In this document: positions 1 to 7,051 of the stretch, in pieces
Layout of the letters: the number at the start of each line of letters is the position of its first letter
How positions within the stretch are numbered: position 1 is the first letter of the stretch
Origin: Victivallaceae bacterium
GTDB lineage: Bacteria; Verrucomicrobiota; Lentisphaeria; Victivallales; Victivallaceae
Assembly: GCA_028717165.1 (NCBI GenBank)
Contig: JAQUOK010000035.1
Span: forward strand, 1 to 12,652
Direction of reading: 5' to 3'
DNA length: 12,652 nucleotides
The notes under the pieces: generated by a model
The model's input: only the letters and a program-made list of their open reading frames with translations
Told to the model about the DNA's origin: nothing
Databases searched by the model: none
Made by a program: the position numbers and the translations under genes

Positions 1-212
1 ATGTGGTTCTTTTAGGCTGCGGAGGAGTAGAGGAAGTGGCCTGTCTCCCCGGTTCTTTCGGTACCATTATTTTACCGATTGAGGAGATGTGTTCCTGCGC
101 CTGGAGACTTTTGCGGAGCCGTTTTAAAGATGAGACCGCAGCTCAGCAGAAAATAACTTTAAATCCTTATTGGGAGGAAGATATTTCAAATATTTTTTCC
201 GCCGGCAGATAA
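1..212 (+). CDS. C-terminal end of a LacI/GntR-type sugar-responsive transcription regulator (5' truncated)
   Basis: The reading frame is open at the left edge and stops with TAA at 210-212, so only about the last 70 residues are visible. They fit the end of a LacI-type periplasmic-binding-protein fold: a GCGGVEE segment where these regulators usually have a GFDxxE-like turn, then FGTIILPIEEMCSCAWRLL, matching the common 'TTIxxPxxEMGxxAxxLL' pattern, then a final strand and ITLNPYWEE where the family ends with 'LxPxLxxR'. The protein ends soon after this domain, so a DNA-binding domain would have to be N-terminal (LacI or GntR-HTH type, not the AraC/XylR type with a C-terminal helix-turn-helix), but that part is outside the window. 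It lies 75 bases upstream of a sugar oxidoreductase gene on the same strand, so it plausibly controls this cluster. Effector and operator are unknown. The GTG at 3 is probably internal, not a start. Confidence 0.72.
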   Translation, partial: VVLLGCGGVEEVACLPGSFGTIILPIEEMCSCAWRLLRSRFKDETAAQQKITLNPYWEEDISNIFSAGR

Positions 213-287
213 TTTCGTCAGTAAAAAAACAAGGGACGCCGATAAATATATATTCAACCTGAAACAAGATAAGTAAAAAATTTAATT

Positions 288-1208
288 ATGAGCTCAGCAA
301 AATTTATAAAACTAGGATTGGTCGGGGGACTCAGGCATTATCATGCTCAGGTATTCCTGCAAATGCTGAATACCTGTAATCGTAAGATGCTGAAGGCCAT
401 GGACTGGCCGGAGTTTACCGCGGAAATTGGTGGAAACGCCGGGATCACTGCGGTCTGGGACGAGGATATTGAAGTTGCGCGGACCGCGGCGGCGGCGTGT
501 AATATCGGCACGGTGCTTGAACGCCGGGAAGACATGCTCGGGCTGGTTGACGGCGTGCTCATTCCTGACGACTGTACCATGAAACACCAGCAGTCGGCAA
601 TTCCGTTTCTCGAAGGCGGGATCCCGACGTTCATCGATAAGCCGTTAAGCCGCGACCTAAAAGAAACCGAACAGCTACTGGCGCTGGCGGAACATCACGG
701 CGCGCCGGTATTGTCCTGTTCGGCCCTGCGCTATGCGAAAGAAACCGAAGATATCCGCGGCAACCCGCAGCTTCTGGGAGAGATCATTACCGGCGGCGCC
801 GTCGGGATCCAGGCTGAGGGCGGGCTCATATTTTACGGCATTCATCCTCTGGAACTGCTCTTTTCGGTGATCGGCAGCGACATAAAAAGCGTCAGGAACA
901 GCGGCAGGGAAGGCGAAGATTTTTTGATCCTGACTTATCGGGACGGGCGGATCTTTACGGTGGCAAGCAATGCCAAGGTCAAACCCGGCTTCAATTTGCA
1001 TCTTTTCGGCAGCCGGGGCCAGACCCTGATAAACGTTACCGACGGCAACTATTTTTACGCTGAAATGTTACGGGCTTTTTTGGGGATGGTCACAAGCGGC
1101 AAGTCCCCGATTGCTGCCGGTGAAACGCTGAAAGTCATTAAAGTTCTGGTCGCCGGGGAACATTCCGGGCGGAACGGAAAGACCGTTAATTTTACTTCAG
1201 GAGGATGA
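288..1208 (+). CDS. Gfo/Idh/MocA-family NAD(P)-dependent oxidoreductase
   Basis: A 306-residue protein with a two-domain Gfo/Idh/MocA layout. The N-terminal Rossmann part (about residues 6-125) opens with KLGLVGGLRHYH, a nucleotide-binding loop, and runs to FIDKP at 115-119. That is the family's EKP motif written as DKP, with K118 as the expected catalytic lysine. The C-terminal alpha/beta domain (about 125-300) carries YGIHPLELL, matching the family's H-xxx-D/E-L substrate-side motif, with H186 the likely catalytic histidine. Members oxidise or reduce a hydroxyl of sugars, inositols or sugar acids in the cytoplasm. The protein is on the short side for the family. No clear Shine-Dalgarno precedes ATG 288; the leader is A/T-rich. 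Its 3' end carries the Shine-Dalgarno of the VOC gene, suggesting coupled translation. Substrate cannot be assigned. Confidence 0.88.
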   Translation: MSSAKFIKLGLVGGLRHYHAQVFLQMLNTCNRKMLKAMDWPEFTAEIGGNAGITAVWDEDIEVARTAAAACNIGTVLERREDMLGLVDGVLIPDDCTMKHQQSAIPFLEGGIPTFIDKPLSRDLKETEQLLALAEHHGAPVLSCSALRYAKETEDIRGNPQLLGEIITGGAVGIQAEGGLIFYGIHPLELLFSVIGSDIKSVRNSGREGEDFLILTYRDGRIFTVASNAKVKPGFNLHLFGSRGQTLINVTDGNYFYAEMLRAFLGMVTSGKSPIAAGETLKVIKVLVAGEHSGRNGKTVNFTSGG

Positions 1209-1212
1209 ACTT

Positions 1213-1527
1213 ATGGAATTTGATCATTTGGGCTTAATTACCGATCTGGTTCAGAAGGAGGAAACCTGGGTCGCGAAAACCCGGGTCTGGGTAACCGATC
1301 CGGGAAAGCATCCGTTCCGGGTGGAATGGTTAAGGTTTGCGGACGACAGTCCGGTACCGGAACCGGTAAGGACACAGCCGCATCTCGCTTTCCGGGTATC
1401 AGACCTTGATTCCGTTCAGGGACTGAAGGTTTTGCTGGAACCGTTTGACGTGGGGTTCGCCAGGGTTGGATTTTATGAAACGGAAGATAATATCGTTGTC
1501 GAATTTATGGAATATTATAACGCTTAA
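1213..1527 (+). CDS. Small VOC (glyoxalase/bleomycin-resistance/dioxygenase fold) protein
   Basis: A 104-residue protein with the paired beta-alpha-beta-beta-beta pattern of the vicinal oxygen chelate (VOC) superfamily. Four residues sit where these folds bind a divalent metal: H5 (FDHLGLI), E38 (RVEWLRF), H57 (PHLAFRV) and E97 (VVEFMEY). This H/E/H/E set is that of glyoxalase I and epimerase-type members, so a metal-dependent isomerase, epimerase or lyase activity is plausible; the substrate is unknown. It is shorter than most single-chain VOC proteins (usually about 120-140 residues) and probably dimerises. ATG 1213 is 4 bases after the upstream stop and 8 bases from a strong AGGAGG at 1199-1204 that lies inside the end of the oxidoreductase gene, which implies translational coupling and perhaps consecutive steps. 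The next gene starts 17 bases downstream. Confidence 0.8.
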   Translation: MEFDHLGLITDLVQKEETWVAKTRVWVTDPGKHPFRVEWLRFADDSPVPEPVRTQPHLAFRVSDLDSVQGLKVLLEPFDVGFARVGFYETEDNIVVEFMEYYNA

Positions 1528-1544
1528 ACCAGCGGAGGTAAGAA

Positions 1545-2252
1545 ATGAAAACGACCGCTAAAAAATGTCGCCGGCATTGCAAATTTACACTTATTGAACT
1601 CCTGGTAGTAGTCGCGATCATAGCAATCCTGGCCGGAATGCTGCTGCCGGCTTTGAATAAAGCGCGCCTGAAAGCCCAGTCGGCAAGCTGTCTGAATAAT
1701 TTGAAACAGGTGGGGCTGGCTTTTATTCAATACGGGCAGGATTTTGACGGCTACTACATCAAGATCAGGACAAGTTATCCCTATACCTGGTCGGAAAATC
1801 TGTTCATAAACGGATATATAAAAAGTACCGGAGTATTTTTTTGTCCTTCTCTCCTCCCCACCTGTCAATTTAAAACACTTAGCGATTCATGGAATTGTCC
1901 CGATGGAGTAAGCAGAGCCGCACGAGATACGACCTACGGGATATGGCAGGACTCTTATGACGCTTATGAGTTGAGAGGCGATAACGCAAGATATTTGCCT
2001 ATTAAAAAACTTATGCAGACTTCCAACTACATGTTTGTAGCAGATACCTGCGATGCTGACGGGGCCTTTCAGAGAAGTCGTTTCGCTAAAGACACTGCCT
2101 GGAGCGCCATACATTTCAGGCATGTAAATTTAGCAAACGGGTTATTTGCCGACGGACATGCGGAAGCAATTAACAGGGGCAGGCTTATAGATACTATCGG
2201 CATAGGGAATTGTTATGTCTATATCGGCGGATCACTGGGGCTCTTTCAATGA
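1545..2252 (+). CDS. Pseudopilin-like exported protein (prepilin-type N-terminus, H-x9-DG C-terminus)
   Basis: A 235-residue protein. A short basic leader (residues 1-13, rich in K/R/H) precedes FTLIELLVVVAIIAILAG, the class III (type IV pilin/type II secretion) signal, with E18 at mature position +5 and a roughly 20-residue hydrophobic helix. The residue before the predicted cleavage point is K13, not the usual glycine. A helical spine (NKARLKAQSASCLNNLKQVG) and a globular domain follow, with several cysteines that could form disulfides. Near the end, H193 is followed nine residues later by D203-G204, the H-x9-DG motif of the PulG-like proteins abundant in Lentisphaerota and Planctomycetes. 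It should be anchored in the inner membrane or assembled into a pilus-like fibre. GGAGG at 1534-1538 is six bases before the ATG. Its position ahead of two secreted carbohydrate-active genes suggests a role in binding or presenting glycan, but this is inference. Confidence 0.88.
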   Translation: MKTTAKKCRRHCKFTLIELLVVVAIIAILAGMLLPALNKARLKAQSASCLNNLKQVGLAFIQYGQDFDGYYIKIRTSYPYTWSENLFINGYIKSTGVFFCPSLLPTCQFKTLSDSWNCPDGVSRAARDTTYGIWQDSYDAYELRGDNARYLPIKKLMQTSNYMFVADTCDADGAFQRSRFAKDTAWSAIHFRHVNLANGLFADGHAEAINRGRLIDTIGIGNCYVYIGGSLGLFQ

Positions 2253-2270
2253 GTAAAATATATTTAGCGT

Positions 2271-2275
2271 GGAGG
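2271..2275 (+). promoter_or_regulatory. Shine-Dalgarno site that decides the start of the large GH42-like gene
   Basis: GGAGG lies nine bases before ATG 2285 and favours that start over the in-frame ATG 2249, which overlaps the upstream stop codon (ATGA, 2249-2252), and over the TTG at 2210. Starting at 2285 also gives a compact signal peptide. ATG 2249 remains possible because GGGG at 2237-2240 precedes it by eight bases. Confidence 0.65.
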
Positions 2276-2284
2276 ATCTTTGTA

Positions 2285-5200
2285 ATGTTTAGAAAATCAG
2301 TAATTCTGTTTCTTATGCTCATGCCGGTTTATCTGCCGGGAGACGTTGAAAGGAGCGATTTCGGGAAAAGTTTTTCCGTTCCTTCCGAAAAGATAATTAC
2401 CTCCCACATACCATGGGCGAAGCCTTATGAAAAAAAAATAAAAGCGTTGATAATCTGTCCCAGAATGTCCATGCGGGAAGTGATTGAACTGGCGCAGAGA
2501 CTCAGTCTGGATTACGCTACCGTCTGCACCGAATCTTCGGAACAAATCGGAAGAAGCGGTTTTGTTAAAAATACCCAGCGGGTGAAAGGCTCATATGAAA
2601 ATGAAATCCTTGAGGATTTATATGTAAAGCTGAAATCCGGTTATGATGTAATTATCCTGGGCAATTTCAACTGGGATAAATTGCCGGACAAGGCGAAACT
2701 GCTGATTCTGCAAAAGGTCAAAACAGAGGGAACCGGGTTGCTTTTTTCTTCGCCCCGGGCGAAGTCTTCCCTGTTTCACGCGGTTTTGAAAAACCGGGTC
2801 TCTGCCGAGGGAAACTTTTTATTGTCCTCTGCGTTTCCCTGGGATTATCTGCCGGCCTACGAGCATACCGATCCGCGGAAAATGTTTGAGACGGCGCAGT
2901 TCGGAAAAGGCCGGGTACTGAATTTCGGAAGTCAGGTGAGGATCCGCAACAGCCGCTGGCATCTTTCCCCTTTCATTTCTCCTGATAAAACGACTTTGGA
3001 CGAACCCCAGATCAATTATGACTACTATCTTCAGCCCGCGCTGAAAGCGATTCTCTGGGCCGCCCGGAAAGAGCCGCTTATCTTTGTTTCCGGACTTTCC
3101 TGGTCCCCGGAAAAGCCTGATTCCGTCAATATTGCCGTTACCAACCGGAAACAGACTCAGAAAACTGTTCTCTGCTTGACTTTACGGAACCTGGACGGAA
3201 CAATTCTTTCTTATAAAGAAATCGCCGCGGTTTTGAATCCGGGAGAAAATAAGCTTACGGTGAAAGCTGAAAGGATTCCCGGTGATGTTTTCGTTGACGT
3301 CCGAATAAAAAACCCGGACGGCAAAATTCTGGGATGGGGTTCCCAGGTAATGAATCTTTCCGGAAAAGCGAAAATCAGTGTGGAATTACCCAAAAAAAGT
3401 TTTTCCCGAAACGAAAAAGTCCGGGGAAATATCCGTATTACCGGCTTGCCGGGAAGGATTACGAAACTTAACGTGTCGATAGAAGATAATTACGGCAGGA
3501 TCATCGCGACTGAAAATATCCAGTTTCCCGGACATGGCGACAATGCCGTTTTTGAATTTGCTCCGCCATTCGATTATGTGACAATGCGGCAAAAGGTCAA
3601 AGTTTCCCTTGAAAATAAAGCCGTTTTCAGCGTCGGCAAAGAATTTTTCATAAATGATCTGCCCTGTACGCCTGACGATATTTTTGTGTTTGCCTGGGGC
3701 CCGCTGGAGAATAATTTTTTGTCCCCGCTGCTGCTCCGGCAGTTAAAGCAGTATGGGCTTGACGCCATGATCTGGAAAGCTTATTTCTGTCCGGTCGCGG
3801 CCCGGGAAAATATGCTGATCTGCCCTTTTGCCGCGATAACTATGAAAGACACGGCCGAACAGAAACTGAAAAATATCCGTACGCCTTGTCTTACCGATCC
3901 GGGTTACTGGCAAAGCGTTAAACGTAAAATACGGGAGGAACTGACTCCGGCAGCGTCTTTTTCTGTACCGATAGCCATATTCGGCGGTGAAAATCTTCTG
4001 GCGCAAAACGGTAACAACGTATGTTTTTCCCCTACGTGTATTAAGGATTTTCAGAATTTCGTAAAGAATGAATACAAAAATCTTTCCGCATTAAATAAAG
4101 AATATGGAACGGCTTATAATTCATGGGACCAGGTTCGCCCCTTTGGGGCTTCCGGGAATTTCCCGCCTTGGGTCGATCATCGCCGGCATATGGAATCGGT
4201 CTGGGCTTCCGCTTACCGCACCCAGAAGGAGTATGCTAAAGCCGTCCTTCCCGCGGGCAAAGCGCTTTGCGGAGACAGCAGTGATGACTGGATCGGCAGT
4301 TATTTCGGCAATGATTACTGCAAAATAATGCCGGAACTTGAAGTCGTCAACATTTACCGGAAGCCCTGGAATTTCCAGATGCTGAAGGATTTCTGCCGTC
4401 CCGGAACGCTGAAAGGCAGCTGGTTCGGCGGCTATATCGATCAGAGAAGTAAGCTTTTCCAGGAATTCCAGATATGGGAACGGTTGCTGGAAGGCCAGAA
4501 TATTTTTACCTTGTACGCCGCCGCAAGTTACCCCGAGGATTACTTCGTCAATTTTGATCTGAGCCCCTGTTCGTTTTTTGAAAAGACCATAGAAGAAATA
4601 AAGGAACTTAAAGCGGGACTGGGGAAATTAATGATCAACGCCTCTCCGCTTAATGACGGTATCGGGATTTACTACTCCGCTTCAAGTCTCCACGTTGCCA
4701 AGTTGACCTCCCCCCCCGGCAAAGGGCAGGAAAACCAGGGAGCCTATATACAGTTAGTGAAAGACCTTGGCTTTCAGCCGCGGATGGTTTCTTATCGTGA
4801 AGCCGAACAGGGGAAACTTAAGGATATGAATCTTAAGGTATTGATCCTTCCCCTTGCTTTAGCGCTTTCCCCGGCTGAAATCGCGGAAATACGGAATTTT
4901 GTCAAAAACGGCGGAACTGTTATCGCGGATTTCTTTCCGGGAGTATATGATCAGCACGGGAAGAAATACGAAAACGAGGCTTTGTATGATGTTTTTGGAG
5001 TTAAAAGTTTTAAACCCGGAGAGAAAGTTAAGGGGCCGGTCAGATTTTCTGCGGCTGGTCTCGAAGACGTCAAAAACGAGATGACCGGCGCCGCTATGGA
5101 CCAGCGGGAAATAACGACCGCCAAACCGTATGGTTTTATAGATAAGATCCCAGCGCTGCTGTTTAATAAATACGGGCGGGGGCAGACGGTTTATTTGAAT

Positions 5201-5926
5201 TTTTCTCTGGCTGATTATTGCATTCCGACTCAAGACGGCCTGCTCGGGCCGCTTAAGGACGACAAGGAATACCGGGAACGCGCGTTCCAGAGAAAAATCA
5301 TGTATTTTCTCCTGCGCTCGGCCCGGCTCGTCAGGCCGGTCGGGATAAATCCCCGGATCCGCTGCCGCACTTACCGCTTCAGGCTGGGTAATGCCGAATA
5401 TCTGGGCTTACTGCGTCCTCCTCCGGAAAAAGGTATTAAATATGATTTGAATCAGGCGCGTCCTTTGACCGGGAAACAGGTGTCATTGCAGTTGCCGCGA
5501 AAAAGTCATGTGTATGATGTTCGCGATAAAAAATATTTGGGTGAACTGCAGACGCTCAAAACGGAGATTTTCCCTGGAACCGCAAGATTATTTGCGCTGA
5601 TGCCGTATGAAATTAAAAACGTGCAGTTGAGGCCCGGCAGCAAGAATGTTCGGCAGGGGGAAATTCTCCGTTATGACTTGTCATTGACATATGAACCCAA
5701 CGATAAAAAAGTTGTTCCGCATGTATTCAGAGTGGAATTGGTTGACCCTGCAGGTAAAACTGTGTATTATTACACAAGGAATATTTTTGCCGATACCGAA
5801 ACTTATTCGGGGAAAATCAAACTTGCTCTTAATGAAGTTCCGGGGACGTGGACAATAAAGGCAACTGAAATTGTCAGCGGCCTTGGAAATGAAATAAAAT
5901 TCAAAGTACTGCCGAAGCAGAACTGA
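2285..5926 (+). CDS. Large secreted GH42-like glycoside hydrolase with beta-galactosidase trimerisation-type domain
   Basis: About 1213 residues. The N-terminus (MFRKSVILFLMLMPVYLPG) is a signal peptide. Domains inferred by eye: an amidotransferase-like alpha/beta region (about 30-245); beta-sandwich modules (about 265-450); a TIM-barrel region (about 460-780); a second amidotransferase-like domain of the GH42 trimerisation type (about 785-1010), with VLILPLALALSPAE and NGGTVIADFFPG; and a C-terminal beta-sandwich (about 1095-1210). The barrel carries FGGEN with E569 at the place of the GH42 acid/base, then C580-FSPT-C585 followed by a segment resembling the GH42 pattern 'F..W...KY.sl..LN...GT.y.sWd.v'. 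GH42 enzymes are mainly beta-galactosidases. The usual nucleophile glutamate is not evident; GSWFGGYIDQ (W713-Y717) stands near that point. Specificity is therefore open, and it could be a divergent or non-catalytic relative. It is flanked by two other exported proteins, 32 bases after the pseudopilin gene and 13 before the LamG gene. Confidence 0.8.
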   Translation: MFRKSVILFLMLMPVYLPGDVERSDFGKSFSVPSEKIITSHIPWAKPYEKKIKALIICPRMSMREVIELAQRLSLDYATVCTESSEQIGRSGFVKNTQRVKGSYENEILEDLYVKLKSGYDVIILGNFNWDKLPDKAKLLILQKVKTEGTGLLFSSPRAKSSLFHAVLKNRVSAEGNFLLSSAFPWDYLPAYEHTDPRKMFETAQFGKGRVLNFGSQVRIRNSRWHLSPFISPDKTTLDEPQINYDYYLQPALKAILWAARKEPLIFVSGLSWSPEKPDSVNIAVTNRKQTQKTVLCLTLRNLDGTILSYKEIAAVLNPGENKLTVKAERIPGDVFVDVRIKNPDGKILGWGSQVMNLSGKAKISVELPKKSFSRNEKVRGNIRITGLPGRITKLNVSIEDNYGRIIATENIQFPGHGDNAVFEFAPPFDYVTMRQKVKVSLENKAVFSVGKEFFINDLPCTPDDIFVFAWGPLENNFLSPLLLRQLKQYGLDAMIWKAYFCPVAARENMLICPFAAITMKDTAEQKLKNIRTPCLTDPGYWQSVKRKIREELTPAASFSVPIAIFGGENLLAQNGNNVCFSPTCIKDFQNFVKNEYKNLSALNKEYGTAYNSWDQVRPFGASGNFPPWVDHRRHMESVWASAYRTQKEYAKAVLPAGKALCGDSSDDWIGSYFGNDYCKIMPELEVVNIYRKPWNFQMLKDFCRPGTLKGSWFGGYIDQRSKLFQEFQIWERLLEGQNIFTLYAAASYPEDYFVNFDLSPCSFFEKTIEEIKELKAGLGKLMINASPLNDGIGIYYSASSLHVAKLTSPPGKGQENQGAYIQLVKDLGFQPRMVSYREAEQGKLKDMNLKVLILPLALALSPAEIAEIRNFVKNGGTVIADFFPGVYDQHGKKYENEALYDVFGVKSFKPGEKVKGPVRFSAAGLEDVKNEMTGAAMDQREITTAKPYGFIDKIPALLFNKYGRGQTVYLNFSLADYCIPTQDGLLGPLKDDKEYRERAFQRKIMYFLLRSARLVRPVGINPRIRCRTYRFRLGNAEYLGLLRPPPEKGIKYDLNQARPLTGKQVSLQLPRKSHVYDVRDKKYLGELQTLKTEIFPGTARLFALMPYEIKNVQLRPGSKNVRQGEILRYDLSLTYEPNDKKVVPHVFRVELVDPAGKTVYYYTRNIFADTETYSGKIKLALNEVPGTWTIKATEIVSGLGNEIKFKVLPKQN
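4710..4717. repeat. Eight-cytosine homopolymer inside the GH42-like gene
   Basis: A run of eight C (Thr-Ser-Pro-Pro-Gly codons) about two thirds of the way through the coding sequence, just after the start of the trimerisation-type domain. The frame is intact here. A one-base slip would truncate the protein and remove its C-terminal domains. Confidence 0.9.
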
Positions 5927-5939
5927 AGGAGAAATACCT

Positions 5940-6917
5940 ATGAAAAAATTATTAACGCCCCTACTGTCAATGTTTATTATAACGGTATATGCCGTAACTG
6001 ATACAGCAGATGAAAACGAAAAAAAAGCGACTGCGCATTGGTCCCTGGACGAAAACGGAAAGCATATAATTGCTGACGAAGCAGGAAAGAATAGCGGTTT
6101 CTTTCCGGTTGCGCCTCATGCCCCGGCATGGGAGAAAAACGGGAAAGTAAACAGTTGTCTTTCCTTTGACGGGGTTGATGATTATATCGAGATCAGGAAC
6201 AGTCCCGATGTAAATCCGGAAACCGGGCCGCTTGCCGTAAGCGGATGGTTTAAAACCGGACAGGAAACCGGGCGGCAGTTTATTATCAATAAATACAGTG
6301 ATTCCGGTTGGAGTCTGGAATTGATAAACGGCTATTTAAGAATGAATATCCGGGATGCCAAGGCAAGCAGTCCGTCGATATTTGCGCAGTCGCTGAAAAA
6401 ATATGGGGACAAGCAGTGGCATTATTTCGTCGCGGTTTGGGCTCCACCTAACGTTGAACTGTTTGTTGACGGCAAGCTGGTGGATCGGAAAAAGAATTTG
6501 ACTATTAAAAATATTAAAAGCTCTGCGCCGGTCAGGATCGGGAATCTCGGGCCCGGCGGAGGCAATTGGAATTTTCCTTTTAAAGGGGAGATTGACGAAA
6601 TAAAATATTATAAAGCGGCTTTTTCGCCGGAAGAAGTGGTGTTGCAGTATAAAAGCACCGAAGAAATAATCGAAGTATTCAAAAATTACCTGGCTGAGGC
6701 GCAGAATTATAAGGATATTCTTGCCAGGGCGTCAAAGGACAAAGAATTTTCTCAAAAGAGTCTTTCATTACAAAATGAGATCAATGAAATAAGCGAATTT
6801 TTAAAGAAGCCGGATACCGGTAAAATAGCGGCTTTATTCATCAGGACAAAAGATTTGCCTAAACGGCTTGAAGAGTTAAAAAATGCTTATCTGCTCCAGA
6901 ATATTATCAACGGATAA
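5940..6917 (+). CDS. Secreted LamG/concanavalin A-like domain protein with helical C-terminal tail
   Basis: A 325-residue protein beginning with a signal peptide (MKKLLTPLLSMFIITVYA). Residues about 30-235 form a LamG/concanavalin A-like jelly roll. They contain AHWSLDENGKHIIADEAGKN (the family's opening 'W.lDe..g..i.D.sG'), LSFDGVDDYIEI, VSGWFKTG, FVDGKLVDR and the closing GEIDEIKYYKAAFSPEEV. Such domains bind carbohydrate and are common in marine and gut polysaccharide degraders. Residues about 235-325 are charged and helix-forming, with likely coiled-coil stretches, perhaps for oligomerisation or attachment to a partner. No catalytic motif is visible, so a binding role is more likely than hydrolysis. 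AGGAG at 5927-5931 is eight bases before the ATG, and the gene follows the GH42-like gene by only 13 bases, so the two are probably made together. The gene looks more A/T-rich than the genes at either end of the window. Confidence 0.82.
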   Translation: MKKLLTPLLSMFIITVYAVTDTADENEKKATAHWSLDENGKHIIADEAGKNSGFFPVAPHAPAWEKNGKVNSCLSFDGVDDYIEIRNSPDVNPETGPLAVSGWFKTGQETGRQFIINKYSDSGWSLELINGYLRMNIRDAKASSPSIFAQSLKKYGDKQWHYFVAVWAPPNVELFVDGKLVDRKKNLTIKNIKSSAPVRIGNLGPGGGNWNFPFKGEIDEIKYYKAAFSPEEVVLQYKSTEEIIEVFKNYLAEAQNYKDILARASKDKEFSQKSLSLQNEINEISEFLKKPDTGKIAALFIRTKDLPKRLEELKNAYLLQNIING

Positions 6918-7051
6918 CGGAAATTATGAAAAGTCTGGTCATTCTGTCATAATACTATTAACTGGGGGGGAATTCAATTAATTACATGAATTTTTAGGCT
7001 TGGAATACCAAGGAATCGAAAAATTTATAAAAAGGAATATCAAGAAAATAA
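6918..7051 (+). promoter_or_regulatory. 134-base intergenic region with inverted repeats; possible internal promoter or processing site
   Basis: The longest gap in the cluster, separating the exported block from the cytoplasmic block. It holds a 7-bp inverted repeat (ATTATGA at 6923-6929, TCATAAT at 6947-6953), a run of seven G (6964-6970), a 6-bp repeat (AATTCA 6971-6976, TGAATT 6987-6992, then three more T), and a tight CTTGG-AATA-CCAAG hairpin (6999-7012). A TTTATA at 7024-7029 could serve as a weak -10 box. No strong GC-rich terminator is visible. A regulator operator, a weak terminator or a new promoter for the following gene are all possible. Confidence 0.3.
6999..7012. repeat. Short perfect hairpin CTTGG-AATA-CCAAG
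   Basis: A five-base-pair perfect stem with a four-base loop, 39 bases before the start of the Asp-box gene. It could form in RNA or be a small operator half-site pair. It lacks a following U-run, so it does not look like an intrinsic terminator. Confidence 0.45.

Noticed and set aside
2210..2284. N-terminal extension of the GH42-like protein from TTG 2210
   Set aside because: It would overlap the pseudopilin coding sequence by 43 bases and put a long tail before the signal peptide; ATG 2285 has a well-spaced GGAGG.
6923..6953. Inverted repeat after the LamG gene considered as an intrinsic terminator
   Set aside because: The seven-base stem is almost entirely A/T with a 17-base loop and no U-run follows, so it should be too weak to end transcription.
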